64,000 nucleotides of DNA from Nitrobacteraceae bacterium AZCC 1564 (lineage in GTDB: Bacteria; Pseudomonadota; Alphaproteobacteria; Rhizobiales; Xanthobacteraceae). Below are positions 1 through 11,012 of the stretch, piece after piece; position 1 is the stretch's first letter, and the number at the start of each line of letters is the position of its first letter. The stretch is taken from contig JBAGRR010000001.1 of assembly GCA_036924835.1 (NCBI GenBank), positions 1,984,001 through 2,048,000 on the forward strand, given 5' to 3'. Made by a program: the position numbers and the translations under genes. A model generated the notes under the pieces. The model saw nothing but the letters and a program-made list of their open reading frames with translations. It had not been told where the DNA came from and did no database searches.

Positions 1-168
1 GCGATCGACTTTACAAAAGTGATTGCGAGCGATCGGATCGAGGGCATAACAGCCCGCTGTAAGGCGATCCTGGTGCTCGTGGCCATCCGTGCTCACCGGG
101 CACGGAGAATGCTGAGCCTGCTGCGAGAGAGCAAGGCGGTGGTATGGAATCGTGAAGCCGGGGTTTAA
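1..168 (+). CDS. 3' end of an unidentified gene (partial, cut by window edge)
   Basis: Frame 1 is open from the first base of the window to a TAA at 166-168 and gives 55 residues ending in WNREAGV. The segment has a short hydrophobic stretch (AILVLVAI) followed by an Arg-rich helix. It lies just outside the polysaccharide locus and converges on the minus-strand operon, so a polysaccharide-related gene is possible. I do not recognise the family. It could also be chance open frame, since only the C-terminus is visible. Confidence 0.35.
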   Translation, partial: AIDFTKVIASDRIEGITARCKAILVLVAIRAHRARRMLSLLRESKAVVWNREAGV

Positions 169-181
169 TCGAACGACCTGC

Positions 182-1357
182 TTAAGTTGCGTTGGGCAAT
201 GCCTTGATGAACTCTTTCGCGTAAGTCAGCTCGGTCAAGTCCGGGCGTTGACCAAATGACCAAAGAATCCAGCCCAGCTCGTAACTGCGGCACTCCATCC
301 GTAAAATCACATTTGCTGGGTCGATCAGGCGCGCCGCCCGAGGCAGATAGGCATGCTGCACAGCGCGGATCATCCGTAACTTATTGGTACGCAGTTCACC
401 GTTCCGGACTTGAGAGCGAATAGAGAGCTGCAACTCGGGTACCAGCATCGATCGCTGTAATTGATTATTCCCCAGCACCCACTTGAAACCTTTGATCAAG
501 GCTTCCCTTGCTGAAGGAACGTTGTTCCGTTCCGCACATTCAAGGAATGCGGGCGCCATTCCATATTGATGGACCGAGTAGACTTCGTAGAAATCGAGAA
601 CCTGGCCCTGCGTAGCATCAAAAAACCACGGCCATTCACCTTGAGGACCTTGCAAATTGATCAGCTTGCTGGCGCATGTGCTCGCCATGCCAGTGGCGGT
701 GCTATCCCCAATAACCTCGCCATAGCGAAAACACGCAATCGTCAAGTAAGTTTGGGTCGCAAAGGATGCAAATCGCCGCCGATAGCCAATCGCCGCATCG
801 AAGAATAATCCGGACTTGCTGTGATATCGTTCTACAAGGAAAGAAAACAACGGCTGGGCAAATTTTCGCCAACGTTCTTCGCCTGCTTCGAGCTGAGCAA
901 TGACCCCGATCAGCAGCATCCCGAGATCTTGCGCCTTAAATCTCCGCCAATTGTCCCTCTCCGAGAGCAACTTATCGATCTGCCGTGCAACTTCGGCCGG
1001 GATTTCAAATCCTGATTCAGCAGCCGTCCATAGCGCCATCCCATAAGCATAATCCCTGACCGGCAGGCTGGGCAGTTGCCGAACATTCTGCTGAAAGATC
1101 GCCGCACGGTCGATTTCGTTAGGAATGTGCTTCACCCGCGATAATCCCAAAAGCACATTGAGCGTGTAGAATACATCGCTCTGCGGCACGGATTCATTCG
1201 GCTGAGGCCGCCCGTCAAGATGATAAATATGCGACCAGCGGCCGTAATCGGGCATCCAGCATTGACGCAGTCCGCTCAAGGCGTAATCAATGAGCGGTGA
1301 GTTGCGGTCGGGCTTTTCAGGGCAACGTCGCCCGTTAAAGTGGGGACTGATGTTCAT
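182..1357 (-). CDS. Conserved hypothetical protein, possible alpha/alpha-toroid (glycosidase-like) fold
   Basis: A 391-residue protein, last gene of the dTDP-rhamnose operon. Its ATG overlaps the TGA of rfbA by four bases (ATGA), which suggests translational coupling. The sequence is mostly helical with repeated aromatic-rich segments (GEWPWFFD near residue 240, [14 protein letters not shown] near the C-terminus). Regularly spaced helices of this kind resemble six-hairpin/toroid proteins acting on polyuronides or glycans. No signal peptide is seen, so a cytoplasmic location is likely. The operon position points to a role in making or trimming a rhamnose-containing polysaccharide. The enzymatic activity is not established from sequence. 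Confidence 0.7.
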   Translation of the reverse strand: MNISPHFNGRRCPEKPDRNSPLIDYALSGLRQCWMPDYGRWSHIYHLDGRPQPNESVPQSDVFYTLNVLLGLSRVKHIPNEIDRAAIFQQNVRQLPSLPVRDYAYGMALWTAAESGFEIPAEVARQIDKLLSERDNWRRFKAQDLGMLLIGVIAQLEAGEERWRKFAQPLFSFLVERYHSKSGLFFDAAIGYRRRFASFATQTYLTIACFRYGEVIGDSTATGMASTCASKLINLQGPQGEWPWFFDATQGQVLDFYEVYSVHQYGMAPAFLECAERNNVPSAREALIKGFKWVLGNNQLQRSMLVPELQLSIRSQVRNGELRTNKLRMIRAVQHAYLPRAARLIDPANVILRMECRSYELGWILWSFGQRPDLTELTYAKEFIKALPNAT

Positions 1358-2244
1358 CGCGCGTCACCGCATCTATATGTCTCGGCAATCCCGATCAGGT
1401 AGTTGCCATAGCCACTCTTCTCGAGCGACTTTGCGAGGCTCAAGACCTGCCCACGATCGATAAATCCTTGTCGAAACGCGATCTCTTCCAGACAGGCAAC
1501 TTTCATCCCCTGCCTGGTCTCAAGGGTCTGAACAAAGCTCGCAGCGTCAATCAATGATTCGAACGTACCGGTGTCGAGCCAGGCAAATCCGCGCCCCATT
1601 CTTTCAACATGAAGAGTGCCGGTTGAAAGATAGCGTAGTTGGAGGTCTGTAATTTCCAGCTCACCACGTGCGGACGGCTTTACTTCCTTGGCATAGCGGA
1701 CGACATCATTATCGAAGAAATAAAGACCGGTCACCGCCCAGTTCGAACGCGGCTGTAGCGGTTTCTCTTCAATGCTGACAGGCCTGTCGTCGCCGTCAAA
1801 CGCCACAACGCCATAGCGAGCAGGATCGCGGACGTGATAGGCGAATACTGTTGCCCCTGATTGCCGCCCGACTGCTGCCTTCAATAAATCCGGCAACCCA
1901 TGGCCAAAGAAAATATTGTCACCGAGGACCATGGCGACTCGGTCATGCCCGATATACTCCGCGCCGATAATAAAAGCCTCCGCCAATCCGGCAGGCTTAC
2001 GCTGCTCGGCATAGCAAAGATGAATGCCCCATTGGCTGCCGTCGCCAAGGAGGCGTTCGAATTGATGATGATCTTCCGGCGTGGTGACGATGAGAATATC
2101 GCGAATACCCGCGAGCATAAGCGTCGACAGCGGGTAGTAAATCATCGGCTTGTCATAGACGGGCAACAGCTGCTTGCTCACGCCACGCGTGATTGGATAG
2201 AGCCTTGTGCCGCTGCCGCCCGCCAGAATGATTCCTTTCAACAT
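1354..2244 (-). CDS. rfbA: Glucose-1-phosphate thymidylyltransferase
   Basis: RmlA/RfbA makes dTDP-glucose from dTTP and glucose-1-phosphate, the first step to dTDP-L-rhamnose. The 296-residue length is normal. The N-terminal nucleotide-binding signature [10 protein letters not shown] (residues 8-17) and [20 protein letters not shown] are intact. GDNIFFGHG and the SIEEKP motif are also present. The start overlaps the end of rfbD by seven bases and the stop overlaps the next gene, so it is part of one minus-strand transcript. Confidence 0.97.
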   Translation of the reverse strand: MLKGIILAGGSGTRLYPITRGVSKQLLPVYDKPMIYYPLSTLMLAGIRDILIVTTPEDHHQFERLLGDGSQWGIHLCYAEQRKPAGLAEAFIIGAEYIGHDRVAMVLGDNIFFGHGLPDLLKAAVGRQSGATVFAYHVRDPARYGVVAFDGDDRPVSIEEKPLQPRSNWAVTGLYFFDNDVVRYAKEVKPSARGELEITDLQLRYLSTGTLHVERMGRGFAWLDTGTFESLIDAASFVQTLETRQGMKVACLEEIAFRQGFIDRGQVLSLAKSLEKSGYGNYLIGIAETYRCGDAR

Positions 2245-3179
2245 GCCGGGGATCCCACTGGAGCTGCGATGTGATCAAGGCATCTTTCAACCGACTCCTG
2301 CCAAGGAGCGAGTTGAACGCGAAAAGTGCGATGAGCCTTGGTTGAATCGAGACAGGAATTCCTCGGACGGCGGGCAGGCGTCGGATAATCCTCCGTCGTA
2401 ATTGCGCGGACTGTCGGCACCCTTTGACCGCGGCGCGTAAGGCTCGCGAAGATTGCTTCGGCAAAATCGGACCAGGACGCCTCACCCCTCCCGGCCAGAT
2501 GATAGATCCCGGACTTGTCGCCGAAACGATCCGCACGAAGCTGTCGCACGATTTCCAGAACAGCGGCCGCTAGATCCGATGCAGAGGTCGGAGTGCCGCG
2601 CTGGTCATTCACAACACGGACCGTTGCTTGCGTGGCTGCCAATCGCAGCATGGTGCGAACGAAGTTATGGCCATATGGGCTATAGACCCACGAAGTTCTT
2701 ATCACTACAGCGTGTGGATGTGCGGCAAAGACAGCAACCTCGCCCTCATACTTTGAACGTCCATAAACATTCAAAGGTGCTGATTGATCCTCTTCGTTGT
2801 ACGGCGATAGCTTGGCGCCATCGAAGACATAGTCGGTCGAGATATGAACAAACGGGATATTTCTCGACCGTGCCACAGCGGCGAGCCGAGCAGCACCGTC
2901 ACGATTGATGGCGCGCGCTACCTCCGGCTCCACTTCGGCCTGGTCGACCATCGTGTACGCAGCGGCATTAATAATGGCTGCCGGCGCCAGCCCGGTGATG
3001 ACTTGCTCAACATCTACATCCCTGCTCAGGTCGAATTCGGGACGACCGAACGCGACCAGCGGGAGAGTTTGTTTAACGGCCAATTCCTGCAGGCAACGCG
3101 CCAGCTGCCCACTTTTACCGGCAACAAAGATTGGCCCGTCAGCCCACGAACTCTCAGAACGATGCTTCGGCAAGGCCAA
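2238..3179 (-). CDS. rfbD: dTDP-4-dehydrorhamnose reductase
   Basis: RmlD reduces dTDP-4-keto-rhamnose to dTDP-L-rhamnose, the last pathway step. It is a short-chain dehydrogenase with glycine motif AGKSGQLA near residues 20-27 and catalytic Tyr/Lys in YGRSK (about 139-143). The frame stays open further upstream, but that part lies antiparallel inside rfbB sense sequence and looks non-coding. I place the start at a TTG at 3179, preceded by AAGGGAG with six-base spacing. This gives 313 aa, close to family length, and overlaps the 3' end of rfbB by 26 bases. A second TTG six bases downstream is possible. Confidence 0.92.
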   Translation of the reverse strand: MALPKHRSESSWADGPIFVAGKSGQLARCLQELAVKQTLPLVAFGRPEFDLSRDVDVEQVITGLAPAAIINAAAYTMVDQAEVEPEVARAINRDGAARLAAVARSRNIPFVHISTDYVFDGAKLSPYNEEDQSAPLNVYGRSKYEGEVAVFAAHPHAVVIRTSWVYSPYGHNFVRTMLRLAATQATVRVVNDQRGTPTSASDLAAAVLEIVRQLRADRFGDKSGIYHLAGRGEASWSDFAEAIFASLTRRGQRVPTVRAITTEDYPTPARRPRNSCLDSTKAHRTFRVQLAPWQESVERCLDHIAAPVGSPAC

Positions 3180-4212
3180 GACGCTCTCCCTTGTAGACCG
3201 TCTGACGTGACGGTCCCCACCATGCGTTGTTCTCGAGGTACCACAGCACTGTCTTTTCGATTCCATCGTCAAACGTTTGACGGGGTCTCCAGCCCAGCTC
3301 GCGGTGGGCTTTGGACGCATCGATCGCATAGCGCAGATCGTGCCCTGGCCGGTCAGCAACAAATTTGATGAGTGATCGTCTCGGCTGCGGAGCCGGACTT
3401 ACTTCATCGAGCGTCGAACAGATCCGCTCGACCACTTCGAGATTGGTCCGCTCGCTGTCACCGCCGAAGTTGTATTTTTCTCCAAGCCGCCCGTTCGAGA
3501 GAAGAGTGATGAGTCCTTCCGCATGGTCCTCAACGTAAAGCCAGTCGCGAACATTGGCGCCCTGCCCATAGATCGGTAACGGCTTTCCTTCGATCGCATT
3601 GAGAATGATCAGCGGAATGAGTTTCTCGGGGAATTGGTATGGCCCATAATTATTAGAGCAGTTGGAAACGATGACGGGCAAACCGTAAGTCGTGAACCAG
3701 GCATGCGCGAGGTGGTCCGAAGCAGCTTTACTGGCTGAATACGGAGAACTCGGCCGATATGGCGTATCTTCACAAAAGCGCCCTTCAGTACCGAGCGAGC
3801 CGTAGACCTCATCCGTCGACACATGCACAAATCGGAATTCTGCGCGACGACCGGGCGCTAACCCCGCATGATAGTGTCTTGCGGCTTCCAGAAGCTGATA
3901 TGTTCCGACGAAATTTGTATCGATGAACGCTGCAGCACCCGTGATCGAACGATCGACATGGCTTTCCGCTGCGAGGTGAATGACTGCCGTCGGGTGATAT
4001 TTCGCAAAGATCGCGTCTATCGCTGAACGGTCGCAAACGTCTGCGCACTCGAACGTATAACGCCGATCTCCGGCAATAGAATCGAGAGAACGAGGATTCG
4101 CGGCATAGGTCAGCTTATCGACATTGACAACCGAAACTCCATACCGGCTCACGAGCAACCGGCAAACGGCCGATCCGATAAATCCTGCTCCGCCTGTCAC
4201 CAACACACGCAC
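3154..4212 (-). CDS. rfbB: dTDP-glucose 4,6-dehydratase
   Basis: RmlB oxidises and dehydrates dTDP-glucose to dTDP-4-keto-6-deoxyglucose using bound NAD. The protein has 352 residues. Seen directly: Rossmann motif TGGAGFIG (6-13), the dehydratase signature STDEVYG (132-138) with the Asp-Glu pair, and YSASK (158-162) with catalytic Tyr and Lys. It is the second gene of the rfbC-rfbB-rfbD-rfbA operon and ends inside the start of rfbD. Confidence 0.97.
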   Translation of the reverse strand: MRVLVTGGAGFIGSAVCRLLVSRYGVSVVNVDKLTYAANPRSLDSIAGDRRYTFECADVCDRSAIDAIFAKYHPTAVIHLAAESHVDRSITGAAAFIDTNFVGTYQLLEAARHYHAGLAPGRRAEFRFVHVSTDEVYGSLGTEGRFCEDTPYRPSSPYSASKAASDHLAHAWFTTYGLPVIVSNCSNNYGPYQFPEKLIPLIILNAIEGKPLPIYGQGANVRDWLYVEDHAEGLITLLSNGRLGEKYNFGGDSERTNLEVVERICSTLDEVSPAPQPRRSLIKFVADRPGHDLRYAIDASKAHRELGWRPRQTFDDGIEKTVLWYLENNAWWGPSRQTVYKGERLGLAEASF

Positions 4213-4229
4213 GCGAACACTCCGCCGTT

Positions 4230-4790
4230 CTAATCAAACGCAGGCGTCAGTTCATCAAACATCGGAAGTTTGCGGTCCTTGTCTGAGAGGACAGCATTCT
4301 CCGCCGTAACCGGCCAGTTGATTGCAAGTTTGGGATCGGCCCAGTTCAGGCCCCGATCATGTGCTGCCGAATAAACCGCATCGACTTTGTAGAGAACGAC
4401 GGTGTTCGGTTCTAAGGTGCAAAAACCGTGCGCAAAGCCTGGCGGCACAAGAAGCTGTTCATCATCGGCATCACCCAGCTCGATCGCGACATGTTGTCCA
4501 TAACTCGCGGACGAACGACGAAGATCGACAACCACGTCCAGAATTTTTCCGTTAAGCACGCGGACGAGTTTTGCTTGCGCAAATGGCGGCTGCTGAAAAT
4601 GGAGGCCCCGAATGGTTCCGGCTCGCGCCGAACTCGACTGATTATCCTGCACAAAATCGTAGTCGAGATCGTGCTCGAAAAAGGCCGGACGGGCGTAGGT
4701 CTCGCAAAAATAGCCCCGGACATCGGCTATTCGCGATGTTCGTATCAATTTCACATCGGGAATTGGCAGGGCCTGGATGTCTAGTCGCAT
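4230..4790 (-). CDS. rfbC: dTDP-4-dehydrorhamnose 3,5-epimerase
   Basis: RmlC epimerises the 4-keto-6-deoxyglucose intermediate at C3 and C5. The 186-residue cupin has the family core RGLHFQ (residues 61-66, with the catalytic His), the [14 protein letters not shown] strand and the PPGFAHGF loop. It is the first gene of the minus-strand rhamnose operon, 17 bases ahead of rfbB. The promoter should lie in the AT-rich region 4791-5040. Confidence 0.97.
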   Translation of the reverse strand: MRLDIQALPIPDVKLIRTSRIADVRGYFCETYARPAFFEHDLDYDFVQDNQSSSARAGTIRGLHFQQPPFAQAKLVRVLNGKILDVVVDLRRSSASYGQHVAIELGDADDEQLLVPPGFAHGFCTLEPNTVVLYKVDAVYSAAHDRGLNWADPKLAINWPVTAENAVLSDKDRKLPMFDELTPAFD

Positions 4791-5040
4791 GGAACGCCTC
4801 CTTGCGACGCCTCGCGTAGAACCATGACGACGGTCACTTTATGACCAAGGAACGCGACACTCAGCAAGACCCAGACCTCAATTAATCGTAAACCAATTAA
4901 ATTCCTGAAGCATTATTTGGATTATTGGATATAAATAAATTAAATGCAATACTCCAGCCAGATAATGGCATTAATGGTAAAGGCGCCACCCCGAAGCCCG
5001 CTTACGCAATCCTGAATTCTCCAAGCGAATGGACCTTTAA
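4791..5040. promoter_or_regulatory. Divergent promoter region between rhamnose operon and EPS export genes
   Basis: 250 bases between two divergent operon heads, with a markedly AT-rich block (about 4870-4960, many AATTAA/TTAAAT runs). It must carry promoters for both directions. I cannot fix -35/-10 boxes with confidence. The AT-rich block would suit binding by the H-NS-like proteins encoded 8-9 kb away (inference). Confidence 0.5.
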
Positions 5041-7371
5041 ATGCTTCAGATGCTTCAAGATGATAGATCGCGCTCATTGGCGGGAAACGAGTCCGGTTGG
5101 GACCAAGGTGAGCAGGGGAATCTTCGCGATCTTGTAAATTTCGCGTTCGGCCTTTTAAGGCGACAATATCTGCTCATTTTATTTGTGGCCGCGCTCAGTG
5201 TAGCAGCGGCTGTGATCTACCTGCGGGCAACTCCTCCGACCTACACTGCGAAGGCGAAGGTTCTCTTTGCAAACCCGAAAACCGAGTATTTCCAACAGCA
5301 ATCCATTCTCGCGGAATCTCCACTCGATCGAGCCCAATTTGAGAATCAGCTTCAGATCATCCAATCCAAAGCGATCGCCATTGCGGTGATCAACCAGCTC
5401 AAGCTGGCAGACGATGCTGATTTCGATGCATCGGCACAACCTGTGCCGAAACTGTTCTCGCGGCTTCGAGGCTTGTTTGTCTCTCCAAAGTCAGCTCCCA
5501 GGCGGGAAGCCCAGCCGGACGAGGGACCCGACGATGGATTGATCGACGCTTTCGGTGCGAGGCTCAAAGCTGAGCGCGTCCAGTTCAGCTCGGTTATTGA
5601 AATCAGCTACAATTCCAGCAGCCCGGAACGGGCTGCAGAGATCGCAAACGTTGTCGCCAACACTTATATTGCAGACCAACTCAACGCCAAATTCGAAGCC
5701 AATCGGCAAGCGACCGCATGGCTGCAGGGACGCCTGCGTGAACTGGGACAGCAGGCCTTGACGGCCGAGCAAGCCGTCAACTCATTCAGGTCACAGAACA
5801 ATATCGTCGCCGTCGGTGGCAAACTGATGGATGAGCAGCAGGTCGCAGAACTTAACAGCCGATTGGTTGCCGCCCGTGCGCAGACCAGCGATGCGCTGAC
5901 CCGATTGAACCGGTTTCAAACCACGATCCGGTTGAATGATACGGATGTCGACGGCACGAGTGCCAATCTTGACGCGTCCGTCTCGGATACCCTGAACAGT
6001 TCGATCATCACCAGTTTGCGCCAGCAATACTTGGAATATTCACGGCGCGAGGCTGAATGGTCGAGCCGCTTTGGACGGGATCACCTTGCTGTGGTGAATC
6101 TCCGGACAAAAATGCGGGACATCCGCAAGTCTATTATCGAGGAAGTGCGCCGGCTCACCGAGACTGCCAGAAGCGATTACGAGGTCGCCAAGCAGCGCCA
6201 GAGCGAAATCGAAAAACAACTTGCGCAGGCGGTCTCCCAATCGCGAACGGCCAATTCCGCCGAGTCGACCATGCGGGAACTCGAAACCAGCGCGAAAAGC
6301 TACCGAAGTCTCTATGAGAGCTTCCTCCAGCGCTACATGGGCGCCGTGCAACAGGAAACATTTCCCATCACCGAGGCGCGCGTGATTTCGGCGGCCTCTC
6401 CTCCGCTCAGCAAGAGCAAGCCGAAGTCAAACCTCGTTCTTGCGCTTGGACTCTTTGGCGGCTTGGCGCTTGGTACAGCACTTGGATTCCTTCGTGATAT
6501 CATGGATCGGGTTTTCCGCACGGCGTCTCAGGTCGAGAGCACGTTGCACTTGCCGTGCATCTCCTTGGTTCCGCTTTTGAAAGAGCCAAAATCAAAGCAA
6601 TTGAAGCGCGAACGCCAGTCAGACAAGGAATTTGAGCAAAGAACCATCGTGCGGTGCTCTGGGGTTTTCTGGGCCGCCACCGAAATGCCGCTCTCCCGCT
6701 TCGCTGAGTCGATCCGCTCGATTAAATTGGCTGTTGATCTGAATGCGAGCACCGCATCGAATAAGGTGGTGGGGATCACGTCATCGCTTCCCAATGAAGG
6801 AAAATCGACGGTCGCGGCTGCACTGGCTCAGTTGATGGCGCACGCCGGAGCGCGTGTCATCCTCGTTGATTGCGACCTCAGAAATCCATCGCTCTCACGC
6901 AGCCTTGCGCCCGTCGCTGGCGCCGGCATCATCGAAGTGATTTCCGGCAGATGCTCGTTGGAAGAGGCCATCTGGAGGGACCCAAAGACCAATCTTGCCT
7001 TCCTACCCACGGTCAAAAAGAAGCCGATCCTGCACACCAGCGAGGTCCTGTCCGCCGCACCGACCAAAAAAATGTTCGACGGCTTGCGAGCGGCTTACGA
7101 TTATGTCGTTGTCGACCTTCCTCCCCTCGCTCCCATTGTCGACGTCCGTGCTACGGCGCCATTAATTGACTGTTTTATCTTGGCTATTGAATGGGGAAGC
7201 ACGAAGATTGATGTTGTCCAGCACGCGCTTCATACCGCGCCCAATCTGCATGAAGCCTTGATCGGCGCCGTCCTCACCAAAACCGACATGCAGGCAATTA
7301 AGCGCTACGATAATTATCATAACGATTATTACAGCAATAAGCATTATACCCGGTATGGCTACACGTCCTGA
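5041..7371 (+). CDS. Polysaccharide co-polymerase fused to BY-kinase (Wzc/ExoP-like)
   Basis: A 776-residue inner-membrane protein controlling chain length and export of exopolysaccharide. Order: N-terminal Wzz domain with TM1 (about residues 44-62), a long periplasmic coiled-coil part rich in Gln/Arg/Glu, TM2 (about 470-490), then a cytoplasmic bacterial tyrosine kinase domain. That domain has Walker A SSLPNEGKST (about 581-590), Walker A' VILVDCDLRNP (about 607-617) and VVVDLPP (about 689-695). The last 20 residues carry a cluster of seven tyrosines, the usual autophosphorylation tail. It heads the plus-strand EPS gene group. The ATG at 5041 has only a weak ribosome site; a second ATG lies nine bases on. 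Confidence 0.93.
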   Translation: MLQMLQDDRSRSLAGNESGWDQGEQGNLRDLVNFAFGLLRRQYLLILFVAALSVAAAVIYLRATPPTYTAKAKVLFANPKTEYFQQQSILAESPLDRAQFENQLQIIQSKAIAIAVINQLKLADDADFDASAQPVPKLFSRLRGLFVSPKSAPRREAQPDEGPDDGLIDAFGARLKAERVQFSSVIEISYNSSSPERAAEIANVVANTYIADQLNAKFEANRQATAWLQGRLRELGQQALTAEQAVNSFRSQNNIVAVGGKLMDEQQVAELNSRLVAARAQTSDALTRLNRFQTTIRLNDTDVDGTSANLDASVSDTLNSSIITSLRQQYLEYSRREAEWSSRFGRDHLAVVNLRTKMRDIRKSIIEEVRRLTETARSDYEVAKQRQSEIEKQLAQAVSQSRTANSAESTMRELETSAKSYRSLYESFLQRYMGAVQQETFPITEARVISAASPPLSKSKPKSNLVLALGLFGGLALGTALGFLRDIMDRVFRTASQVESTLHLPCISLVPLLKEPKSKQLKRERQSDKEFEQRTIVRCSGVFWAATEMPLSRFAESIRSIKLAVDLNASTASNKVVGITSSLPNEGKSTVAAALAQLMAHAGARVILVDCDLRNPSLSRSLAPVAGAGIIEVISGRCSLEEAIWRDPKTNLAFLPTVKKKPILHTSEVLSAAPTKKMFDGLRAAYDYVVVDLPPLAPIVDVRATAPLIDCFILAIEWGSTKIDVVQHALHTAPNLHEALIGAVLTKTDMQAIKRYDNYHNDYYSNKHYTRYGYTS

Positions 7372-7526
7372 TGCGAGGACACAGGCCAAAGTATTATTTT
7401 ACCGGGTAATCGTGCTGCGCCGCACCCGCCAATGTTGCAGGTAAGTCACAAGGCGGACCTCTCGTAAGCGGCCGCTGCAAGCGGCACTAGCCTGAATCGC
7501 GACATAGTGCGAACCTGCTACGAGTT

Positions 7527-8798
7527 TTGGGGCTTAGATCTGGGGATTTAATTCTGTTCCGCGCGGTGCATCACAAGGTAACGGTCGGCTTGGTCGTCGC
7601 TGCAGCTCTATGTGGTGGATGCACGATCATGCCTACCAGCGGCCCGCAGAGCATGGACGTTCTAATGAACCAGTCCACGGAGCCCGACAGCCTTCCCTAT
7701 GGGCTCGTCAAGCTGACCCCCGAAGCGGTCAGGATTCTGGGGCAATATACGCCAAGGCTTTCGAGCGCATTCGCAAACCGAACACCGCCCAAGGCTTTCC
7801 GCTTCGGTCTCGGCGACACGGTCAGCGTGACAATCTTCGAAGCCGCTGCAGGGGGATTGTTCATTCCCGCCGAAGCTGGCGTGCGCCCCGGAAACTTCGT
7901 CACCATTCCGAACCAAGCCGTTGATAACAATGGTAACATCACGGTCCCCTATGCCGGCGCGATCGCTGCAAAGGGGCGAACGCCTGTTGAGATCCAACAA
8001 TCGATCGTAGCCGCACTCAAAAACCGAGCCATCGAACCTCAAGCAGTGGTCTCGTTGGTCGATCAGAAAGCCTCGCTCATCAGTGTCTTGGGCGACGTAC
8101 GCGCTGCTGGTCGCTTTCCCGCCGCCCCCTCTGGAGAACGAATCCTGGACGCGATCACACGCGCTGGCGGCCCAAACTCACAAGGTTACGACGTCTGGGT
8201 TACCCTGGAGCGCGCGGGACATCGTGCAAGCGTACCGTTCGGTGCATTGGTCTACGAACCAGCGAACAATATCTTCGTTATCCCCAACGACACGATCTAT
8301 CTCTACAGCCAGCCCCAAACCTTTGTCGCGTTTGGGGCTGCGGGAACGCAGGGGCAGTACAAATTCGATTCCTGGCGGATTTCGCTTGCCGAAGCGGTTG
8401 GAAAGCATGGCGGCCTCAACGATTCCCTCGCAGATCCCGCTTCTGTGTACCTTTATCGCGGCGAACCACGCGAGGTCGCAGAACGCCTCGGCGTCGACTG
8501 CTCAAAATTCCAAGGGCCGATTATTCCGATCATTTACCACGTGAATTTCAGAGACCCGTCGGGATACTTCCTGGCGCAGACGTTCGAAATCCGGAACAAG
8601 GATGTGATCTATATCTCGAACGCAGTTTCGGTTGAGACCTCGAAGTTCCTGAACTTCCTGCGAACGATTATGGCAACCGCCAACGATCCAATCATTTACG
8701 CGACCAATGCTTTCACCCTGAGCGCCGTCGCCAGGGGTGGCACGACGGCAATCATCAATACGCCGCCTGCCATCACGACGCCGCCCGCGACTCGCTGA
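7527..8798 (+). CDS. Polysaccharide export outer-membrane lipoprotein (Wza/GumB-like)
   Basis: A 423-residue secreted protein of the Poly_export/SLBB family, forming the outer-membrane channel for exopolysaccharide. A signal peptide ends at a lipoprotein-type cysteine (VVAAALCGGC), followed by the export domain (GDTVSVTIFEAA, ITVPYAGAIAAKGRTP) and SLBB-like repeats (VSVLGDV-type segment, GERILDAITRAGG). The 7527 start is a TTG. A GTG at 7566 gives a shorter, more typical lipoprotein signal and is equally possible. It follows the co-polymerase by 155 bases, matching the usual PCP plus OPX pairing. Confidence 0.92.
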   Translation: MGLRSGDLILFRAVHHKVTVGLVVAAALCGGCTIMPTSGPQSMDVLMNQSTEPDSLPYGLVKLTPEAVRILGQYTPRLSSAFANRTPPKAFRFGLGDTVSVTIFEAAAGGLFIPAEAGVRPGNFVTIPNQAVDNNGNITVPYAGAIAAKGRTPVEIQQSIVAALKNRAIEPQAVVSLVDQKASLISVLGDVRAAGRFPAAPSGERILDAITRAGGPNSQGYDVWVTLERAGHRASVPFGALVYEPANNIFVIPNDTIYLYSQPQTFVAFGAAGTQGQYKFDSWRISLAEAVGKHGGLNDSLADPASVYLYRGEPREVAERLGVDCSKFQGPIIPIIYHVNFRDPSGYFLAQTFEIRNKDVIYISNAVSVETSKFLNFLRTIMATANDPIIYATNAFTLSAVARGGTTAIINTPPAITTPPATR

Positions 8799-8925
8799 GG
8801 TCTCCGAAAATTCGAAACGGTCCACCCGTTTGTCTCTCGATTGAAGGTCTAAAGTTTTTGACTAGTTGATAATTGGCAGACTGAGACCGCGATTTTGACC
8901 ACTGCCATTTCGGTGGGAGTGAACG

Positions 8926-10980
8926 GTGACCGCAGTCTTTACAATTTTGGTCTCTTTGATTGTGATCACACCAGTGCTCACAATCATCGACAGTATGTTT
9001 GTTTATGGGCTGATCCTGGCAAGTGCCGCCACGGCAACAGCGTTCATAGCACTCACTTCTCATCCTGGAGACTTTCGGCGGCTCGCTCAACTTGCGGGGC
9101 CCGTTGCACCGGTTCTGCTGATCCCGTGCTTGTGGATGCTCATTCAGATTATGCCCATTCCCAGCCGATCGCTTGCCCACTCTGCCTGGGCAAGCGCGTC
9201 GGCGGCCCTTGGCAAGCCGCTGGTCGGCGCAATAAGTCTGGACATTGGCGCCACCCTGCTAAGTCTCGCCCAATACTCCCTGGCGTTATCCGTTGCGGCG
9301 ATTTCAACTGCCGTTGCGCTTGATCGCCACCGAGCGGAAATCATCCTTCTTTTGCTAACCGCATCTGCAGTCACAATCGCTACCGGACTGCTCATTGTGG
9401 ATCTCGGGCATTTCCGCACATCGGTCACGGATATCTCTGTCCTACGTTCGCAGGCGGTAAACATCGCAGTGATCGGCGCGATACTTTCGGCGACAAGCAT
9501 CATTCACATCTCTGAACGCCCTCAAACGCCTCCGGTAAGCCGCGACATTGCGCGCCATCCGACCAACTATGAAACCATCATTTCCATAGTTGGCTTAGCC
9601 ATTTGCCTATTGGCCATCATGATAGATGCCGACGCCATGATGCTGTTTGCTGCCGCGTGCGGGCTCGCCGTTCTGATGAGTGTCGTGGCCATTCGAAAGT
9701 GGCGTTTGGGATTGTGGGGCCAATGCGGCCTCGCTGCGGCTGCGGTGATAGGGCTAATCGGCTTTTTCTCTGCTGATCCCATTAACCGTGACGTTGACCC
9801 CACGCTTTGGTTCTCAAGTCAGCCCACACAAATTCTCACAACCGCGGATCGCATCTTGGCAGATGCCGGCTTGAGCGGAACCGGCGCCGGAACGTTTGAG
9901 GCGCTTTTACCTATCTATCGCGATACCGACAGCATGCAGTTGATCCCCGCCGCTGCCACAGCCGCCTTGGTTGCCGTGGAGATGGGACGGCCGTTCCTAT
10001 ACGGAGTGACCATCTTGGCCGTATTCGGCGCGTGTGTTCTCTTCAAAAGAGCCTTGTTGCGCCGCCGTGACTATTACTACGCCGGATGTGGTGCGGGCAC
10101 CATCGTCGCAATGCTGATTGCTTCGTTCGCAAATGCCGGCCTTTTTAGTCTTGCGACATCCCTTCTCGCTGCTCCAGTGCTGGGGATGGCGTTGGCTCAA
10201 AGCAAACGTTCAGGCAATACAGACGGAATGGATCTCGAGGCGCAACCCGTTGCACTTTCGATCGAGCAGACAAGATACGCAGCAAGTCACTTTATACCGT
10301 CTCAAACGTGGTTTCGCGCAGGACTATTGGTATTCAGCACCGTCCTGGCTTTGCTGTCAGCATGGATTGTCGTTGCTGAATATTATCGACCGCCTCGCGT
10401 TCAGCTCCTGGTCAATCGTCAGACGAGCCTTTCTCACGGAGATCCAGCTGATCAGCAGAACGCGAAACGTGCTGCTTCTATTGCGCAGGTCCGCGGAGAC
10501 CTGTGGGCGGAGAGCGCATTCACCCATTCTGACTTGCTCTGGAGAGAGCCGGTCGCGGCTCCAGACAACAGCGACGCGGCCAGCAATGACACACGGCAGG
10601 ATCTGGAAAAAGCGATCCGATACGCTCCGCATCGCGGAGATGTCTGGCTGATGTTGGCCGCCATGGCCGATCGATATCACTGGCGAGGGTTTCAACCGGG
10701 CGCTTTGCTCAAGATGTCGTACTATACGGCGCCCAATGAACTTGCGCTGTTCCCGCTTCGCCTTCAGGTCTCACTTCAGGCGAATAACCTGAAGGATCCT
10801 GAAATCCAGGACCAGATCAAACGAGACATACGCCTCGTTGTTACCAAAATACCTTCCCTGAAGCCTGCGCTGGTTGCGGCCTACAAGGCAGCTCCGCCTG
10901 CAAGCAAAACGATGGTGGAGCGGCTGATCTCGGAGATCGACCCGACTTATGTCGCGGCAATGCGTGCCGGCCTCCTTTAA
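8926..10980 (+). CDS. O-antigen polymerase/ligase-like multi-spanning membrane protein
   Basis: A 684-residue protein with about ten or more hydrophobic segments in the first 500 residues and a soluble C-terminal part (about 510-684). The segment WMLIQIMPIPSRSLAHSAW followed by ISLDIGATLLSLAQYSLALS is typical of the Wzy/WaaL family, which polymerises or transfers lipid-linked glycans in the periplasm. The C-terminal part (ALxxAPHRGDVWLMLAAMADR) is helical and TPR-like. The GTG start is supported by GGGAG six bases upstream. Context fits the EPS polymerase. Activity is inferred from family resemblance and position. Confidence 0.75.
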   Translation: MTAVFTILVSLIVITPVLTIIDSMFVYGLILASAATATAFIALTSHPGDFRRLAQLAGPVAPVLLIPCLWMLIQIMPIPSRSLAHSAWASASAALGKPLVGAISLDIGATLLSLAQYSLALSVAAISTAVALDRHRAEIILLLLTASAVTIATGLLIVDLGHFRTSVTDISVLRSQAVNIAVIGAILSATSIIHISERPQTPPVSRDIARHPTNYETIISIVGLAICLLAIMIDADAMMLFAAACGLAVLMSVVAIRKWRLGLWGQCGLAAAAVIGLIGFFSADPINRDVDPTLWFSSQPTQILTTADRILADAGLSGTGAGTFEALLPIYRDTDSMQLIPAAATAALVAVEMGRPFLYGVTILAVFGACVLFKRALLRRRDYYYAGCGAGTIVAMLIASFANAGLFSLATSLLAAPVLGMALAQSKRSGNTDGMDLEAQPVALSIEQTRYAASHFIPSQTWFRAGLLVFSTVLALLSAWIVVAEYYRPPRVQLLVNRQTSLSHGDPADQQNAKRAASIAQVRGDLWAESAFTHSDLLWREPVAAPDNSDAASNDTRQDLEKAIRYAPHRGDVWLMLAAMADRYHWRGFQPGALLKMSYYTAPNELALFPLRLQVSLQANNLKDPEIQDQIKRDIRLVVTKIPSLKPALVAAYKAAPPASKTMVERLISEIDPTYVAAMRAGLL

Positions 10981-11012
10981 GAGGAGGCATTCCGGGCTAA
11001 GATCAGTCCAAG

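Noticed and set aside
3180..3362. N-terminal extension of rfbD inside rfbB
   Set aside because: It lies within rfbB coding sequence in another phase, reads as low-quality protein, and a well-spaced ribosome site precedes TTG 3179.
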